Source of the DNA: an uncultured Clostridia bacterium
GTDB taxonomy: Bacteria > Bacillota > Clostridia > TANB77 > CAG-508
NCBI GenBank assembly: GCA_949077355.1
Contig: CARUQW010000020.1
Location: 1-25,789 of the forward strand
Length of the DNA stretch: 25,789 nt
Reading direction: 5' to 3'
A program made the position numbers and the translations under genes. The notes beneath the pieces are model-generated. The model ran no database searches and was not told where the DNA came from. It worked only from the letters and a program-made list of their open reading frames with translations. Below, piece after piece: positions 24,398-25,789 of the stretch. Position 1 is the stretch's first letter, and every line of letters begins with the position of its first letter.

Positions 24398-24426
24398 ATT
24401 TTACTAGCAAATAGGCTATTTGTCAA
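24398..24426 (-). promoter_or_regulatory. gdpP promoter with internal palindrome
   Basis: Minus-strand TTGACA (24426-24421), 17 bases, TAAAAT (24403-24398). The spacer and the edge of the -35 box contain the perfect palindrome CAAATA-GGC-TATTTG (24408-24422), placed where a repressor would block polymerase. Confidence 0.7.
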
Positions 24427-24442
24427 GTTATAACAAGAAAAC

Positions 24443-24470
24443 TGCCATTGGTTCCGGGTTTAAATGGCAA
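24443..24470. repeat. REP palindrome upstream of gdpP
   Basis: TGCCATT and AATGGCAA arms around the GGTTCCGGG core, identical to the tilS copy except for its first base. It lies just behind the gdpP -35 box, in the 363-base gap between gdpP and the last plus-strand gene; the rest of that gap holds the structured stretch, a promoter and a leader hairpin. Confidence 0.85.
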
Positions 24471-24490
24471 ATGGGATTAAGGAAGAACGA

Positions 24491-24620
24491 TTTAGTCAAG
24501 TACACTAAATTTATATCCTTCTTGCAAGTAGTAAGAAGCAACCAAAGAAAGTATATAAACCCACTATGACACTTTCAAAACTATCGTTTTGCAAAGATGT
24601 CGTGGGCTCTGCGAGGTTTA
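24491..24620 (+). ncRNA. Structured non-coding stretch, possible RNA
   Basis: Three successive hairpins are visible: TTTAGT/ACTAAA, then CTTCTT/AAGAAG around GCAAGTAGT, then a nested stem CCCAC..GACA paired with TGTC.GTGGG that encloses CTTT/AAAG and AAAAC/GTTTT. No reading frame fits. I do not recognise a known RNA family. Its transcription and even its strand are unproven. Confidence 0.3.
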
Positions 24621-24645
24621 CAAGATTACATAATTGTGATATACT
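24617..24645 (+). promoter_or_regulatory. Promoter of the last plus-strand gene
   Basis: TTTACA (24617-24622), 17 bases, TATACT (24640-24645). It points at the gene starting at 24732. Confidence 0.6.
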
Positions 24646-24686
24646 GATTAAGTATTAATATAGAGAAACCAAAAAGAATACATATC

Positions 24687-24706
24687 TTGGAGGTTTCAAC
24701 CTCCAA
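24687..24706 (+). promoter_or_regulatory. Leader hairpin able to compete for the ribosome-binding site
   Basis: TTGGAGGTT (24687-24695) and AACCTCCAA (24698-24706) form a perfect 9-bp stem. Its CCTCC half is also complementary to the true GGAGG ribosome site about 14 bases downstream, so two alternative pairings are possible. Confidence 0.5.
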
Positions 24707-24731
24707 AAATCAATTTTAAGGAGGAAATTTT

Positions 24732-25469
24732 ATGACAATATTAGAAAGACCAAAAGGTAAAGCAACTCAACAAACTTTTGAAAGATTCTATCGGAATGAA
24801 AAAATGAAGCTTCTTAAAGTAAAAGTACTATGCATGGTGATTTTTTACATATTTATAATAATGATTCCTTTAATGGCTTTAAATTATAAATTTGAACTTT
24901 ATAAATTATCCAATTTAGTACAGTTTATTTGTGGCTTGCTTTATTTTATTTTCTACTATGTGCTCTATTTACTTTTAAAAGACAGTTATTTTGCTACAGC
25001 AGTATATTTAATCTATCATAAGTGCATTAATTTTTTAGTTTTTCTGCTATATACATGTAAAGGTGAAGCACTTAAAACAAGTGACTTAAAAAAAATCAAA
25101 TTAAATAACAAAATTTTATATTGTGATATTAGTACAGATGAATGTCAAGGACAATGTTATGCTACTTGTTTTGATATTTTAAAAACTTTAAAATATGGTA
25201 AAATTACTTTTTTGGTAATAGGTATTCATTATTATGATGAGCCTTCAATGCATGTATTATATGTAAATAATAATTGGTGTTTTGATACAAATATTCGAAT
25301 GCAATTCGAATATGAGAAATATCTTAATGAAAATGATACTTGTATTTTTAAAGAATTTGATTATGAATCAATAAAGGGTTTATCATATGAAGAATTTAAA
25401 CGTATGCATAGAAAAGAAATTGAAAGCTGGTGTACTAAAAATAATTATTTTAGTTTTTCACGTATGTAG
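24732..25469 (+). CDS. Membrane protein with possible Cys-His-Asp domain, function unknown
   Basis: 245 residues; family not recognised. Two or three hydrophobic helices (about 32-50, 60-82, 88-108) precede a soluble part. That part contains DECQGQCYATCFDILKTL (Cys at a helix start), then SMHVLYVNNNWCFDTN (His starting a strand, Asp soon after), an order like papain-fold or transglutaminase-like enzymes; catalysis is a guess. The start at 24732 is backed by AAGGAGG and a promoter. Codon 21 is CGG followed by A. A +1 shift there would end a 24-residue peptide at a TGA that overlaps the in-frame ATG of codon 25 (ATGA). Initiation at that second ATG would give a 221-residue membrane protein starting MKLLKVKVLCMVIF. 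A strong terminator follows. Very AT-rich, possibly accessory. Confidence 0.7.
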   Translation: MTILERPKGKATQQTFERFYRNEKMKLLKVKVLCMVIFYIFIIMIPLMALNYKFELYKLSNLVQFICGLLYFIFYYVLYLLLKDSYFATAVYLIYHKCINFLVFLLYTCKGEALKTSDLKKIKLNNKILYCDISTDECQGQCYATCFDILKTLKYGKITFLVIGIHYYDEPSMHVLYVNNNWCFDTNIRMQFEYEKYLNENDTCIFKEFDYESIKGLSYEEFKRMHRKEIESWCTKNNYFSFSRM

Positions 25470-25494
25470 AAAAAAACTCAATGAATGAGTGAAT

Positions 25495-25526
25495 AAAACC
25501 GAGGCAAATTTGCTCTCGGTTTTATT
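25495..25526 (+). terminator. Intrinsic terminator of the last plus-strand gene
   Basis: AAAACCGAG (25495-25503) pairs with CTCGGTTTT (25515-25523), with GCAAATTTGC continuing the stem inside, followed by TTTTATTT. Confidence 0.85.
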
Positions 25527-25670
25527 TACTATATAATTATATTTTCCAAGTTTATTATCATTTACCACTGTATCTATTAAATTAGGTACATTGTTTATTT
25601 TAGACAGTCCTTTTTAAATTTTTTAATAAAATGTACTTAATTTATTCTTACTATGATGTTCCTTTTGGCA

Positions 25671-25703
25671 TGGTTAGTTCGGTGCCTGTCCCAAAACTAA
25701 CCA
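25671..25703. repeat. Palindrome with GGGACAGGCACC loop
   Basis: TGGTTAGTT (25671-25679) pairs with AACTAACCA (25695-25703). On the minus strand the loop reads TTGGGACAGGCACCG. It directly abuts the stop codon of the partial gene to its right. Similar G-rich loops are familiar from palindromic repeats in Firmicutes. Confidence 0.55.
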
Positions 25704-25789
25704 TTAATTACTAATTTGATATTTTGACATCCAATATCCTGGTAATTGTATTTGATTACTATCTCCCCAAGTAAAGGCTTCTGGTATTT
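25704..25789 (-). CDS. 3' end of a gene running off the window
   Basis: The minus strand is open from the window edge to a TAA at 25706-25704, giving a C-terminus of about 27 residues: IPEAFTWGDSNQIQL followed by PGYWMSKYQISN. The aromatic-rich end looks protein-like, and the palindrome directly after the stop fits a gene end, but the fragment is too short to assign. The 147 bases between the previous terminator and the palindrome hold nothing I can recognise. Confidence 0.4.
   Translation of the reverse strand, partial: IPEAFTWGDSNQIQLPGYWMSKYQISN

Noticed and set aside
24491..24620. tRNA or 6S RNA gene
   Set aside because: No cloverleaf with T-loop GTTCRANYC was found, and the hairpin arrangement does not match a single long 6S-type stem.

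Overview
The window looks like a chromosomal segment of a low-GC, spore-lineage Firmicute of the class Clostridia, probably an uncultured gut species. Supporting signs are very AT-rich DNA, consensus sigma-A promoters (TTGNNN-17-TATAAT), strong AGGAGG ribosome-binding sites, a SCIFF six-cysteine peptide gene, a Spo0E-like gene and the Firmicutes gene order gdpP-rplI-dnaB. No rRNA or tRNA gene was recognised, so the species cannot be named.

Layout. 1-5.7 kb: a small membrane protein (+), a 590-residue charged coiled-coil protein with a tandem repeat, a degenerate HD-GYP protein, trmFO and the SCIFF precursor scfA (all -). The membrane protein, HD-GYP and scfA genes are visibly richer in G+C than their neighbours. 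5.8-9.1 kb: a SWIM/SNF2 helicase gene broken by two one-base shifts. 9.17-9.49 kb: a MITE-like element between the helicase and asd. 9.6-11.75 kb: convergent asd (+) and lysC (-), the first two steps of the aspartate pathway. 11.85-12.2 kb: paired REP palindromes and a Spo0E-like gene too short for usual ORF cut-offs. 12.4-15 kb: the M16 peptidase-like pair ymfF-ymfH. 15.1-18 kb: rpsU, a J-domain membrane protein and ftsH. 18.1-20 kb: tilS, carrying an in-frame REP palindrome, and a REP-type Y1 transposase. 20.1-24.4 kb: dnaB (one frameshift), rplI, a pilin-like small membrane protein and gdpP. 24.4-25.8 kb: a REP copy, a structured non-coding stretch, a membrane protein with a possible Cys-His-Asp domain, and the 3' end of a gene that leaves the window.

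The most striking observation concerns three frame breaks, two in the SNF2 gene and one in the essential dnaB gene. Each is a +1 shift at an in-frame CGG codon followed by A. In each, skipping the C and reading GGA (Gly) restores the conserved protein; one of these glycines is in the Walker A motif. By hand scan, the other AT-rich housekeeping genes contain no in-frame CGG. In-frame CGG does occur in the three genes that look foreign or accessory (membrane protein, HD-GYP and the last membrane gene), and these do not need a shift. This suggests recoding of CGG-A (an unassigned or starved CGG, or a quadruplet-reading tRNA). Assembly error and ordinary mutation remain alternatives.

The second system is a REP transposase together with copies of a palindrome with arms TTGCCATT/AATGGCAA. 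The copies lie in intergenic regions, as an inverted pair near the lysC promoter, and inside the tilS reading frame.
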